Source: Pedobacter sp. SYP-B3415
Lineage (GTDB): Bacteria; Bacteroidota; Bacteroidia; Sphingobacteriales; Sphingobacteriaceae
Assembly (NCBI RefSeq): GCF_004138205.1
Contig: NZ_RXNQ01000032.1
Location: forward strand, 124,001 to 188,000
Length of the DNA: 64,000 nt
Reading direction: 5' to 3'
The notes beneath the pieces were generated by a model. The model was not told the DNA's origin. It searched no databases and saw nothing but the letters and a program-made list of their open reading frames with translations. Shown here in pieces: positions 53,581 to 63,207 of the stretch (the first letter of the stretch is position 1; every line of letters begins with the position of its first letter). A program made the position numbers and the translations under genes.

Positions 53581-55182
53581 ATGAAAAAGACGACGATCAT
53601 AAATATAGGAAATTCAATCATCCACCTGGAGGAAGATGCGTACGAGGCATTGACTATCTACCTGAACGAGGTTAAGGCGCATTTTGCCCATAGTGCTGAC
53701 GATTTTGAAATTGTTACCGATATAGAAAACCGAATTGCCGAGCTGCTGTTGGGCAGAATGCGTGGCGACAACAAACAACTTGCATCGCTCGAAGATGTGC
53801 AGGCTGTGGTCGCCCAGATGGGAAGCGTAAGTGATTTTGCTGAAGGGGCGGAGGCCGTTGCCGACGAGACCCTGCGCGAGCGGAGTTTTGAACCGGAATT
53901 TTCAGAACCACAGCCGCGAAAGTTATTTCGCGACATGGATAACCGCGTGGTTGCAGGCGTATGTTCGGGCGTGGGCCATTACCTTGGTATTGATGTGAAC
54001 CTGGTGCGCGTAGCACTTGTGCTGCTGGTATTGCTGGGCGGTTCCGGACTGCTGGTTTACCTGATTTTGTGGATCATTATGCCCAAGGCTGAAACAAGAC
54101 CGGAAAAAATGGCTATGCGTGGCGAACAACTAAACCTGCGAAATTTCAAAAAGAACTTTGACGAGGAGATGGCGGCGCTCGATGAGCGGTTTGGTCCGGC
54201 AGGCCGCCAGGCAGGTTCATTTATACGGGAGTTTTTTGATGCAATCGGCCGCTTTCTGCGTGTACTGGGCCGGATCCTGATCAAGATCGCAGCGATCTGC
54301 ATCATTGCTTTTGGTTTCGCCATGCTGCTTACTTTTTTTATTGGTCTGGTTGCATTTCTAGGTTTCTGGGATTACGAGGTAAGCAATTATTTCCCGATGA
54401 ACGCGGTAGATGAGCACCTGCAGGTGCCTATCGCCATCACGGCGTTTGTCCTGTTTTTCATTCCGGTTCTGGCGCTGGTGTTGTTTTCCATCCGGGTGGC
54501 GTTTACCGACCGGCCGGTAAATAAAATTACCTCTTTCAGTTTGTTGATTATCTGGCTTGCCGGTGTTGGTGTCGGGGTTTACATGGCTGCCCGCGTATCG
54601 ACAGAATTCCGTGAGGTAGCCGAATTTAACCGGCAGCAGGCTGTAAAGGCATACCCCGCGTATCGTCTGGAACTCGACAATACAGAACTTTTCAGTAAAA
54701 GCGACAGCGTGCGTTATGGGCTTGGCAATTATCCGTCAGATCGGCATGTGGTGCTGAACACAGGCGACAGGCCATTTGTATCCCCGAACAACATGCGGCT
54801 GGAAATTGTGAAGAGCGAGGCAGGCAGGATGATTTTAAGCGAAAACTATTCATCGAACGGCAGAACATTTGAGCAGGCATTGCGCAATGCACAGAATATC
54901 CGTTACAAATTTGTACAGCAGGATTCTGTTCTGAATTTCAGCCCGAAACCACGTGTAGGTAACAAAGAACGCTGGCGTAATCAGGAAATACGCCTGCTGC
55001 TTCAGGTGCCGGTTGGCACAAGGCTCCGCATTAACCGCAAGGTAAACGGGTATATTCAGAACTACTATATCTGGTCGTGTCTGAATGATGAAGAACACGC
55101 AGAGCGAGAATACAGCAACTGGATTATGACAAACGAGGGGCTTAAGTGCCTGGACATCCCTGAAAGTAGTCCGGAAAATTAA
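53581..55182 (+). CDS. PspC-domain envelope stress membrane protein
   Basis: 533 residues. A soluble N-terminal region (1-110) resembles DUF1700/HAAS-type (AYEALTIYLNEVKAHFA, VVAQMGSVSDFAEG). The PspC domain follows at about 113-170 (RVVAGVCSGVGHYLGIDVNLVRVALVLLVLL, then LILWIIMPKAE). Three to four more membrane helices lie around 220-345, and a periplasmic C-terminal domain of about 190 residues completes it. The role is presumably membrane-stress protection under the PadR regulator. A terminator follows. Confidence 0.9.
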   Translation: MKKTTIINIGNSIIHLEEDAYEALTIYLNEVKAHFAHSADDFEIVTDIENRIAELLLGRMRGDNKQLASLEDVQAVVAQMGSVSDFAEGAEAVADETLRERSFEPEFSEPQPRKLFRDMDNRVVAGVCSGVGHYLGIDVNLVRVALVLLVLLGGSGLLVYLILWIIMPKAETRPEKMAMRGEQLNLRNFKKNFDEEMAALDERFGPAGRQAGSFIREFFDAIGRFLRVLGRILIKIAAICIIAFGFAMLLTFFIGLVAFLGFWDYEVSNYFPMNAVDEHLQVPIAITAFVLFFIPVLALVLFSIRVAFTDRPVNKITSFSLLIIWLAGVGVGVYMAARVSTEFREVAEFNRQQAVKAYPAYRLELDNTELFSKSDSVRYGLGNYPSDRHVVLNTGDRPFVSPNNMRLEIVKSEAGRMILSENYSSNGRTFEQALRNAQNIRYKFVQQDSVLNFSPKPRVGNKERWRNQEIRLLLQVPVGTRLRINRKVNGYIQNYYIWSCLNDEEHAEREYSNWIMTNEGLKCLDIPESSPEN

Positions 55183-55212
55183 GTGCTCATTAGAAAATTG
55201 TTAAATTATAAT

Positions 55213-55253
55213 AAAAACCCGGCTGTAGCAAAGAAAACTGCAGCCGGGTTTTT
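55213..55253 (+). terminator. Intrinsic terminator after the PadR-PspC operon
   Basis: AAAACCCGGCTG / CAGCCGGGTTTTT with a 15-nt loop; strong stem with T-tract. Confidence 0.88.
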
Positions 55254-55272
55254 CGTATCTGTTCATGATTTG

Positions 55273-55280
55273 TACCTTTA
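55273..55280 (+). promoter_or_regulatory. Candidate -7 box for the TonB receptor gene
   Basis: TACCTTTA, one base from TAnnTTTG, 36 bp before the TTG start; TTTTTCG about 20 bp upstream, as at 44443. Confidence 0.4.
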
Positions 55281-55315
55281 GGCAGTTCATTAATTTAATA
55301 TAGTTGCATCCAGAC

Positions 55316-57628
55316 TTGAAGACAACCTTTCTGACCCTGATCTCCCTCCTTTTTTTTCTGAACCTGAAAGCGCAACAGAAATTTACCCTGAGCGGAACCG
55401 TTCGCGACGCAGCGACAGGCGAGGCCATGATCGGTGCAACGGTCAGAGCCGGGAACAATTATGTAACAACCAGTAATGCATACGGCTATTATGCGCTCAC
55501 CATGCCACAGGGGCAATATACGCTGACTGTAACTTTTGTCGGTTATGAACAATTAAATAAAGCTATTGTACTTAACAAAGACCAGCGCTTCAATCCGGAG
55601 CTTAAAAACATCAGCGACCTTGAGGAGGTTGTGGTAAGGGCAAATGCGCGGAAAGATGAAAATGTACGCAGTGCGCAGATGGGCCTTGAGAAAGTAGATA
55701 TGAAAGCGCTGAATAACATTCCGGTGCTGCTGGGTGAGAAAGATGTGCTGCGCAGCATTCAGCTTTTACCCGGTGTAAAATCGGGAGGCGAAGGCAATAC
55801 CGGTTTTTATGTGCGCGGAGGGGCATCAGATCAAAACCTGATTCTACTTGATGAGGCGGTCGTTTACAACTCATCGCACCTGCTCGGCTTTTTTTCAACG
55901 TTTAATGCCGACGCGGTTAAAGATGTCTCGTTGTACAAAGGCGGCATGCCAGCCCAGTACGGCGGGCGCCTGTCATCGGTACTCGATGTGAAAATGAATG
56001 AAGGCAATTACAAGAACTTTGCATTTCAGGGCGGCATCGGTTTAATCGCTTCGCGTATTAAGGCAGAGGGGCCACTGATCAAAGACAAGGCATCTTTCAT
56101 GTTCAGTGCACGGCGTACCTACCTGGATGTATTCTTGAAAGCATCATCAGACTCATTACTTAACGGCAGCGCACTGAACTTCTACGACATTAACGCCAAG
56201 ATGAACTATAAGTTCGACGACCGGAACATTCTCTATATTTCGGGTTATTTTGGCAAGGACAACATCGGTGTCAAAGACCTCTTTCAGAACAATTGGGGCA
56301 ATGTTACCACCACCATCAGGTACAACCACATTTTTAACAACAGTTTGTTCAGCAACACATCGCTCATCTATAATAATTATAACTTTTCAGTCACCCTGCT
56401 TGATGATGATGTAAATTTTAAAGCGACCTCACTGATCCGCGATTTCAACCTGAAACAGGATTTCCAGTATTTTGTAAACAAACATGCCTTCAGATTCGGT
56501 CTGCAGGGTATTCATCACCGCGTTTCACCGATCGAGATCGAGTCGCAGGCCGGTTCAAGCATCAACCCGCTGAGGCAACAACGCAGGTATGGTATTGAAG
56601 CTGCAGCATACATTTCAGACGAATGGACGGTATCGCCAAGACTTAACTTGCTGTACGGGCTGCGTTTCAGTGCCTTTTCGCTGCTGGGGCCCGGTACCTT
56701 TAACAATTATGATGCGGCAGGCAGGCTCGTTTCGACCGAACAGGTGGGTTCGGGAACATTTTACAAAAGTTATTATAACCTCGAACCAAGACTGTCATTG
56801 AGTTACCGCTTTACGGATGAGCAGTCATTCAAAGCTTCGTACAACCGCAATACACAAAATATTCACATTTTGAGTAACTCAAATGCGGGAAGTCCCGCAG
56901 ATCAGTACGTGTTAAGCAGCAACAACATCAGGCCGGAGATTGCCGATCAGTTTGCGGTAGGTTACTTCCGCAATTTTGCAGAAAATGCCTACGAGTTTTC
57001 TACAGAGCTCTATTATAAATCGCTTGACAACCAGATCGAGTATAAAAATGGAGCCGAGCTGCTGGCCAATACGCAGGTAGAATCTGAGTTGCTGTACGGA
57101 ACGGGAAGGGCGTACGGTATCGAACTTTTTTTCAAAAAGAAATATGGTAAGCTGAACGGCTGGGTAGGGTATACCCTCTCGCGCACCGAACGGCAGTTCG
57201 CGGGGATAAATGATGGCAACTACTTTCCGGCAAAATATGACCGCACGCATGATGTCGCTGTTGTTGGCATTTATAACCTGAATCAGCGCTGGACATTCTC
57301 CGGAAGTTATATCTACGGAACAGGAAACGCTGTGACGTATCCGGCCGGTAAATACCAGGTAAACGGTACGACAACTTATTATTACACTGAACGCAATGGC
57401 GGACGCATGCCTTACAACAGCCGGCTCGACCTGAGTGCTACACTTGAAGGCAAACCAGGCGGTCGCTTCCAGTCCAGCTGGTCTTTTGGCGTATATAACG
57501 TGCTGAATCGAAAAAATCCATATTCAATCGATTTCCGCAACGTAGAACATGATCCGACGCGAACTGAAGCCGTTCAGACATCATTATTCGGCATTATTCC
57601 TTCAGTTACCTGGAACTTTAAATTTTAA
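55316..57628 (+). CDS. TonB-dependent outer-membrane receptor
   Basis: 770 residues if the TTG at 55316 is the start, which gives a clean signal peptide (MKTTF to LKAQ); a TTG four codons upstream is possible. The carboxypeptidase-like domain is at about 23-105 (LSGTVRDAATGEAMIGATV), the plug at about 115-230 (LLGEKDVLRSIQLLPGVKSGGEG, FYVRGGASDQNLILLDEAVVYN, YGGRLSSVLDVKM), and the barrel ends in WNFKF. It is paired with the DUF4249 gene 3 bp downstream, a frequent combination. Substrate unknown. Confidence 0.93.
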   Translation: MKTTFLTLISLLFFLNLKAQQKFTLSGTVRDAATGEAMIGATVRAGNNYVTTSNAYGYYALTMPQGQYTLTVTFVGYEQLNKAIVLNKDQRFNPELKNISDLEEVVVRANARKDENVRSAQMGLEKVDMKALNNIPVLLGEKDVLRSIQLLPGVKSGGEGNTGFYVRGGASDQNLILLDEAVVYNSSHLLGFFSTFNADAVKDVSLYKGGMPAQYGGRLSSVLDVKMNEGNYKNFAFQGGIGLIASRIKAEGPLIKDKASFMFSARRTYLDVFLKASSDSLLNGSALNFYDINAKMNYKFDDRNILYISGYFGKDNIGVKDLFQNNWGNVTTTIRYNHIFNNSLFSNTSLIYNNYNFSVTLLDDDVNFKATSLIRDFNLKQDFQYFVNKHAFRFGLQGIHHRVSPIEIESQAGSSINPLRQQRRYGIEAAAYISDEWTVSPRLNLLYGLRFSAFSLLGPGTFNNYDAAGRLVSTEQVGSGTFYKSYYNLEPRLSLSYRFTDEQSFKASYNRNTQNIHILSNSNAGSPADQYVLSSNNIRPEIADQFAVGYFRNFAENAYEFSTELYYKSLDNQIEYKNGAELLANTQVESELLYGTGRAYGIELFFKKKYGKLNGWVGYTLSRTERQFAGINDGNYFPAKYDRTHDVAVVGIYNLNQRWTFSGSYIYGTGNAVTYPAGKYQVNGTTTYYYTERNGGRMPYNSRLDLSATLEGKPGGRFQSSWSFGVYNVLNRKNPYSIDFRNVEHDPTRTEAVQTSLFGIIPSVTWNFKF

Positions 57629-57631
57629 CAG

Positions 57632-58435
57632 ATGAAAAAACCGCATATTTTCCTGCTGATGTTAATTGCAGCCGCCCTTGGTTTTCAGGGCTGCGAAAAG
57701 GTCATTGAGATCGATACCACGAATGCCGAACCGCAGCTGGTGATTGAGGGAGCGATTACAGATGAGACGACATCGCAGGTGATCAGACTGAGCAAATCTG
57801 TGGCCTACACAGAGCAATCTGTATTTCCGGCGGTACGCGGTGCTACCGTGCGGGTAACCGACAATATGGGTACGATCCTGTCATTTACCGAGGCCGAACC
57901 GGGCGTATACAGGCGCCTGTTTCGCGGGCGCTCAGGCCGGAGTTACAAGCTTGAGGTAACTGCAGAAGGAAAAACATACACAGCCACATCAGTGATGCCG
58001 GCGCGCGTTGTGCTCGACTCCCTTAGCATTGCTACAGAGACATTTTTCAATGAAGAACAGAAAGAACTGTATGTCAATTTTAAAGATCCGGCAGCAGAGG
58101 CGAATTTCTATCACTTTAAGATGTTTGTAAACGGCACGCAGATCAAAAGACCGTTTCCGTATAATGACCGGTTTACCAACGGAAATAATATTTCGACCCA
58201 GCTGTTTTACCGGGGCGACAATGTCGAGTCTGTAAAGACAGGCGACGTGATCGAGGTGGAGATGCAGTGCGTAGACAGGCAGATGTATAACTATTGGTAT
58301 GTGCTCACGCAATCTTCAGGACGTGGTCCGGGCGGCGGCACGACACCATCGAACCCCGATTCAAATATCAGCGGCGGTGCGCTCGGCTATTTTAGCGCGC
58401 ATACCGTGCAGCGGATGAGCGTAACGGTGCCTTAA
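57632..58435 (+). CDS. DUF4249 lipoprotein
   Basis: 267 residues, lipobox GFQGC with Cys21. It has the DUF4249 pattern: CEKVIEIDTTNAEPQLVIEGAITDE near the N-terminus, RLSKSVAYTEQ, GATVRVTDN and FSAHTVQRMSVTVP at the end. It is presumed to be a surface or periplasmic partner of the TonB receptor encoded just before it. Function not established. Confidence 0.9.
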   Translation: MKKPHIFLLMLIAAALGFQGCEKVIEIDTTNAEPQLVIEGAITDETTSQVIRLSKSVAYTEQSVFPAVRGATVRVTDNMGTILSFTEAEPGVYRRLFRGRSGRSYKLEVTAEGKTYTATSVMPARVVLDSLSIATETFFNEEQKELYVNFKDPAAEANFYHFKMFVNGTQIKRPFPYNDRFTNGNNISTQLFYRGDNVESVKTGDVIEVEMQCVDRQMYNYWYVLTQSSGRGPGGGTTPSNPDSNISGGALGYFSAHTVQRMSVTVP

Positions 58436-58704
58436 GTTTAACCTTCGGCATGCTCACCTTCCCTTAAGGCAAGGATCCCTGAGGAATTTCAGTCCTGCTT
58501 ACTGACAGGGCAGGACTCCTGTGCAGCATACCTTGTTTCCATAACGTTTTTTCGGGCAATTCAGGCAGCTGACCGCTCCGTGCCGGCAGCTCTCAGACAG
58601 GCAAACGCGCCGCTGAGAACCAGCATTGTTTGAAGTTACAGCCCGGCTCCATGAATCTTGCTGTCTGCTGCCTCAATTTTCAGAAAGAATCGGGCTGAGC
58701 TTTG
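58436..58704. other. Intergenic stretch with one hairpin
   Basis: No gene is visible. AGTCCTGC and a matching CAGGACT form a short stem around 58490-58520 between the convergent DUF4249 and MG2-domain genes; without a T-tract it is only a weak terminator candidate. Confidence 0.35.
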
Positions 58705-61452
58705 TTACTTAACTGTGTACCTGTACACCGCGCGACCAAGATTGCCGTCCTGGTCCCAGCCTTCAACAATGACCTTGTAATTTCCTTTGCCGTCGGCATT
58801 GTAGAACTCGAAGTTCGCCTTGCCCGTCGCATCGGTCGTAACGTTGGGATTCCAGTAAATGGTTGTGCGCAGGTCGTTTTGGTTTACAGAAGCGGCTGTC
58901 TCGTATTTCGGTGAATAAAACTGTTTTTCAACGCTGTAGCCGCCCGGTGAAAAATTAAGTTCATAACTTTTCGGCAGCATGCTTAACAGCTGTTCCCTTG
59001 AAATCTTGGTTCCTTTTGGTTTTTTCTTGTTGTTGATTACGATAACCCCGTTTGTGTTGTAGGCGCGGTTAACGGTTCCCAGATCATCGCGCAGGAATAC
59101 TTCGATCGATTCCACTTCAGAAGCGATTACCGCGTTCAAGCCATTCACGTCAATGTTCATCCCGTTGAGGAAAATAGACATCGGTATGCGGCGTCCGGAA
59201 TTATAATCGCGCGTCACATAAAATGCGTTTGTCTGCTGGTCATAAGTCACACCGGCAAGCATGCCCTGTAAACAGTTAATAAACATGGCGCATGCAGTAA
59301 GACGGTCGCCGCTTACTACGTGATCAGGAATGGAGGAGAGACCAGACAGTGCGGGGTAATCTGCATGACTCGGTTTTTTCTCAGCGGTACCGCGAATGAC
59401 AACGTCTTCAAGCGTATGCAGGTAACTGTACCGTTTTTTGCTGTTATTCAGATAGGGCGCAATCAGGCTGTCGATGTTCAGCGCTTCATCAGGTGCATTC
59501 GGGTTAATGCCCGGTGAAGGGAAAGGCGCTCCGTTAAGTGTGATGACCATGTCGCGGTAATTGGGATTATACTTGGCAGAGATGGTCACTTTCGAACTGT
59601 CGTTAAATACAAGATTGCTGAACTTAAAATTACCTACGGGATCGGTCTGGATATCTTTGTTATAACGCTTGTCAGGAATGCTGAGCAGCATGGTTCCCTT
59701 CCGAACCGGGAGTCCGTTGCTCATGCGAAGCATTCCCGAAATCTCAATGCCTTGCTCAGGCATATAGGTAACCTGCGGGAATTTCCCTGCCAGTACTTCT
59801 TTTACCGCGAAACTCCGGTAACCCTGTGTGAGCATCAGCAGGTCCAGATCGGCCGATTTTTTCTCGGTGGGTTTATTAAAATAATAGTTTGGTCTCTCGA
59901 CATAACCTCTCAGGTCGCCCGAAAGCAGAAGGGAGGTCATAATGGTCGTTTCAGCATCCGTATCGACCGGCACTTTTGATTCATCAATCACGGCCACTGA
60001 AAAGTCGCCGCCTGTAAAGGGCTGGGCAGCTTTTTTGGCATCCAGCGTAAGCTTAACTTTTTTCTTTGCTCCGTAAGCAGGGGCATCACTGCTGATCTTC
60101 AGATCCAGGCTGTCTTTCCGGTCAATAAAGATCATGCGCTCGCTAAGGGGTACGCCGGCTGCCGACACCAGTGTGATCTGCGCAATGCCTTTCGGAAACT
60201 TATTTTTAGCTACAGACGCACTATATTCGGCTCCGCTCAGAACGGTCTGCGCCGCATAACAGATGCCGCCTTTGCTTTGGCCGATCAAGTAAAGACCAAG
60301 CCGCGGGTTTGCGGCCAGGAAGGCCTCGTTAGCCATGATCTTCAGTGCGATTTTTTCAGGATCGCTGTTGTTCAGGCTCAACACAATGCCAGAGGCCTTC
60401 GCTTCAGGGAGATTGTAGGTCTTGCTGCTTCCATCAGAGAAAATAACGTTTGCCTTATATGCTGTGCCGGCCTGCGGCGCCAGATTGAAGCTGCCCATGC
60501 CAAGGTGTTCTGAAGTGAAGGTCGCCACCTGTTTGCCGGCTGCATCTGTTACAGTTCCTTTTGCACCCACCCCAAGGCCGTCGCTTTTCAGTGCCTTAAA
60601 AGCGATCCGGTTCGTCAGACCCGCTACCAGGCTGCCACCTTCAGGGAAAAACTGAATATCGTTTTCAAGAATGGTTTTTTTCAGCGAAAAGCTGCCGGAC
60701 AGGTTTTTTTTATCAGATACTGCTATCGCCGTAACCAGGACCCCGTCATTCAGTTTTGACTCGACGGTCGGCTTTTCACTCATGATTACGGTCAGGTAAC
60801 CATTGGCATCGGTCGTGCCGCGACCCTTGAGTGTAGCCTCGTAACCTGAAATGACCTGCCAGCTTACATTTTTATTGGAATAAGGCTTCCCGTCGGCATC
60901 TTTAAACTGGATACGTGCATCGACCCGGCGCAGTTTGTCTGATGAGACATTTTTAAATCTGACATGGGTGATAAGTTGTTTATCAATTGCCTCGCCGATA
61001 AAAATGTTCTTGTTAAAAAAGGAATCGTCCGGGAAATTCAGCATCCATTGGGTATAGGCGCGGATATGATAATTTCCCTGTGTAAACTCGCCCTGGTCTA
61101 TCGGAATCTGTCCTTTCGCGACACCCATATTAACCGGGAGCTTCAGCGAGCGGATCAACGAGTCTTTCTCATTGATCACATCAACATAAAGCACTTTACT
61201 TATCGCGGAAGCCAGGTTAAATGTGCTTGAAACGTATGCTTTGAACCAGATTGTGTCTGCAACCGAATAATAAGGCTTATCAAAGTGCAGGTGGATCTTT
61301 TCTGCGGGATAGTTGTTAAGTGCTCCCGCCGTTTTTGAAAGCAGGGCGTTTATTCCTCCTGCCGACCTTGTGCTGTCTGTCTGCGCCGAAGCAAAACTGT
61401 AAAACTGAACAAGAACGGTAAGCGAGAGGCAAAAACGTAAAAATCCTTTCAT
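58705..61452 (-). CDS. MG2-type macroglobulin-like protein with a TonB plug-like domain
   Basis: 915 residues with a signal peptide (about 1-23, FASAQ). Residues about 45-140 form an MG2-type domain (EKIHLHFDKPYYSVADTIWFKAYV). Several Ig-like domains follow (DADGKPYSNKNVSWQVISG, IQFFPEGGSLVAGLTNRIAFKA). At about 690-800 there is a plug-like part (LEDVVIRGT, then SIFLNGMNIDVNG, EVESIEVFLRDD, NTNGVIVINNKKKP) without any barrel. A final beta domain ends GRAVYRYTVK. Periplasmic or outer-membrane protein of unknown function; architecture known from other Bacteroidota proteins. Confidence 0.82.
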   Translation of the reverse strand: MKGFLRFCLSLTVLVQFYSFASAQTDSTRSAGGINALLSKTAGALNNYPAEKIHLHFDKPYYSVADTIWFKAYVSSTFNLASAISKVLYVDVINEKDSLIRSLKLPVNMGVAKGQIPIDQGEFTQGNYHIRAYTQWMLNFPDDSFFNKNIFIGEAIDKQLITHVRFKNVSSDKLRRVDARIQFKDADGKPYSNKNVSWQVISGYEATLKGRGTTDANGYLTVIMSEKPTVESKLNDGVLVTAIAVSDKKNLSGSFSLKKTILENDIQFFPEGGSLVAGLTNRIAFKALKSDGLGVGAKGTVTDAAGKQVATFTSEHLGMGSFNLAPQAGTAYKANVIFSDGSSKTYNLPEAKASGIVLSLNNSDPEKIALKIMANEAFLAANPRLGLYLIGQSKGGICYAAQTVLSGAEYSASVAKNKFPKGIAQITLVSAAGVPLSERMIFIDRKDSLDLKISSDAPAYGAKKKVKLTLDAKKAAQPFTGGDFSVAVIDESKVPVDTDAETTIMTSLLLSGDLRGYVERPNYYFNKPTEKKSADLDLLMLTQGYRSFAVKEVLAGKFPQVTYMPEQGIEISGMLRMSNGLPVRKGTMLLSIPDKRYNKDIQTDPVGNFKFSNLVFNDSSKVTISAKYNPNYRDMVITLNGAPFPSPGINPNAPDEALNIDSLIAPYLNNSKKRYSYLHTLEDVVIRGTAEKKPSHADYPALSGLSSIPDHVVSGDRLTACAMFINCLQGMLAGVTYDQQTNAFYVTRDYNSGRRIPMSIFLNGMNIDVNGLNAVIASEVESIEVFLRDDLGTVNRAYNTNGVIVINNKKKPKGTKISREQLLSMLPKSYELNFSPGGYSVEKQFYSPKYETAASVNQNDLRTTIYWNPNVTTDATGKANFEFYNADGKGNYKVIVEGWDQDGNLGRAVYRYTVK

Positions 61453-61764
61453 CTAAATCTTTGTATGGTTAACCGCATAAAGATATTTATAAATAGCCAG
61501 CGATCAAACCGTCAGCGCGGCTTTAACATATTTTGACATTGGCGGTTAAATAAGGTTTGCTGCTTGTCAGGAAAGCAGGGGCAGCGGCCAGATAAACGGC
61601 AGCCCTGTTTTTCGCTGTAGCCCTCGTGCCTCGGGGCTGCCGCTTCAACCAGGTTTAGGCGGCCCGGCCAGTATGCTTATTAACGGCGGGCCCTGGCCAG
61701 CTGTACATAAAACAAAACGCCTGTTCACGGGTGATACAGGCGTTTCATGATGTCAGGTGTTGTC
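61453..61764. other. Intergenic region with the nitroreductase terminator
   Basis: About 310 bp without a gene; it holds the terminator at 61715 and, at its right end, the stop of the nitroreductase gene. Confidence 0.5.
61715..61745 (-). terminator. Intrinsic terminator after the TetR-nitroreductase operon
   Basis: AAACGCCTGT / ACAGGCGTTT, 10-bp stem with 11-nt loop, followed on the minus strand by TGTTTTATG. Confidence 0.8.
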
Positions 61765-62397
61765 CTAATTATGTTCGATCAGGAATTCCTCTCGTGGTGT
61801 TCTTACCTTTTTTAGTGGGTAGAGCCAGTCGTTTTCCGTATCACGATAGCCCAGCGGCAAAATGACCACGCTGCGGAGGCCCTGTTCACGCAGGTCAAGC
61901 AGTTCGTCGAGCGCTGCAGCATCGAATCCTTCCATTGGTGTTGCATCTACTTCCAGCACAGCAGCCTCGGTCAGGGCGATACCGAAACTGATATATGCCT
62001 GGCGTGCCGCATGCTCAAAATTGGTTTCAGCTTCACGTGGTACATACAAATTCAGCAGCATATTACGGTAAGCATCTGTTGCCGAATCAGGTACGCCGCG
62101 TTCCTGGTTCATACGCGAAAACACGTTATTGATGCGCTCTTCGGTATAATTATCCCATGCAGCGAAGATCAGCACATGCGAGGCATCGGTGATCTGGCTT
62201 TGGTTGTTCGCAACCGCTTTGATCTTCTCCTGAAGTTCCGGATTGCTCACAACGATTAACTTATATGGCTGCAGGCCTGACGATGAAGGGGCAAGGAGAG
62301 CCGCCTCGACAATTTTATCAACTTTTTCTTGCGCAACGGCCTGACCGTTCATTTTTTTGGTGGCATACCGCCACTGAAGTGCTTGTTTTAAGCTCAT
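61765..62397 (-). CDS. NfsB-like nitroreductase / NAD(P)H-dependent flavin oxidoreductase
   Basis: 210 residues. Nitroreductase fold features: RYATKKMNG (phosphate-binding Arg/Lys), LAPSSSGLQPYKLIVV (FMN site), AARQAYISFGIALTEAAVLEVDATPMEGFD and the C-terminal LGYRDTENDWL with KVRTP. It reduces nitro compounds or quinones using NAD(P)H and FMN. It follows the TetR gene by 23 bp in one operon, so it is likely induced by a quinone or nitro-aromatic ligand of that regulator. Confidence 0.93.
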   Translation of the reverse strand: MSLKQALQWRYATKKMNGQAVAQEKVDKIVEAALLAPSSSGLQPYKLIVVSNPELQEKIKAVANNQSQITDASHVLIFAAWDNYTEERINNVFSRMNQERGVPDSATDAYRNMLLNLYVPREAETNFEHAARQAYISFGIALTEAAVLEVDATPMEGFDAAALDELLDLREQGLRSVVILPLGYRDTENDWLYPLKKVRTPREEFLIEHN

Positions 62398-62420
62398 CGG
62401 TTTATGAATTATGTAAATTA

Positions 62421-63020
62421 TTATGCATTAATGTGATGAATAAAGCCCTGAACAGCATCATCAAACACCGGATCTTTGAGTTCTCCGGGCGTTTCAGTCA
62501 GTTTGAGCAGATTGATAGCGATGAGGCCATGAAGGATAGACCAGAAAGTGTGATATTTCAACCAGATCTTTTCTTCGGCAGCAGCTGGCCCCATGGCTGA
62601 ACCGATTGCCCGGCGTATGAGTGCCCCGAATCTGTGAATTTCATCATACATGGAAGCTGCTTCGCATCCCGGAATACCAAAATCAAACATGATCCGGTAA
62701 TAACTGCTTTGTGTGATGGCAAAATGCCGGTACGCATCGGCAACGTCACGAAGTTTTTCTTCAGGGGTGCCTGGTTGTGCTAAAACCTGCTCAACTGCAT
62801 TCCCGAGCAAGGTAAAACCATCGCGGATAAAGATTTCGCGAATAGCATCTTTGTTCTCGAAATGGGAATAGATGACCGGCGCGCTGTATTCAATGGCATC
62901 GGCAATCTTTCTGATACTGAGTGCCTGCCAGCCTTCGGTAGCAACAATTTCCTGCGCAGCAGCAAGAATAGAGTCTTTCATTGCTACGCGCTGCCTGATC
63001 TTTCTTTCGCTAATACCCAT
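62421..63020 (-). CDS. TetR-family regulator of the nitroreductase operon
   Basis: 199 residues from the ATG at 63020 (MGISERKIRQ); the frame is open further upstream but would run through the promoter. HTH: DSILAAAQEIVATEGWQALSIRKIADAIEYSAPVIYSHF over residues 14-52. A TetR_C_33-like ligand domain follows (YRHFAITQSSYYRIMFDFG, FWSILHGLIAINLLKL). A palindrome TAACAGTGTTA lies 10 bp upstream of its start codon next to a consensus promoter, indicating autoregulation. Confidence 0.92.
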   Translation of the reverse strand: MGISERKIRQRVAMKDSILAAAQEIVATEGWQALSIRKIADAIEYSAPVIYSHFENKDAIREIFIRDGFTLLGNAVEQVLAQPGTPEEKLRDVADAYRHFAITQSSYYRIMFDFGIPGCEAASMYDEIHRFGALIRRAIGSAMGPAAAEEKIWLKYHTFWSILHGLIAINLLKLTETPGELKDPVFDDAVQGFIHHINA

Positions 63021-63027
63021 TATAAAA

Positions 63028-63072
63028 GTTAACAGTGTTAGCAAAACTAATGATGATCTTAATATCTCCAAA
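63028..63072 (-). promoter_or_regulatory. Consensus Bacteroidota promoter with TetR operator
   Basis: On the minus strand TTTG (63069-63072), 19 bp, then TAGTTTTG (63042-63049) match the -33/-7 consensus TTTG-N19-TAnnTTTG exactly. The inverted repeat GTTAACA-G-TGTTAGC (63028-63042; core TAACAGTGTTA at 63030-63040) follows immediately over the start site, ideal for repression. Confidence 0.75.
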
Positions 63073-63207
63073 AACAATTATGCTGTATTTACCTTTTTAT
63101 GATAATTCAGGATCATTTGAAAAATGTTTACTATGCTTGCATAAGACTTAAAAAATTCTAGATTTGTCCAACGCCCTCCAGTTCTAACATCCAAATATTT
63201 ACATGTA

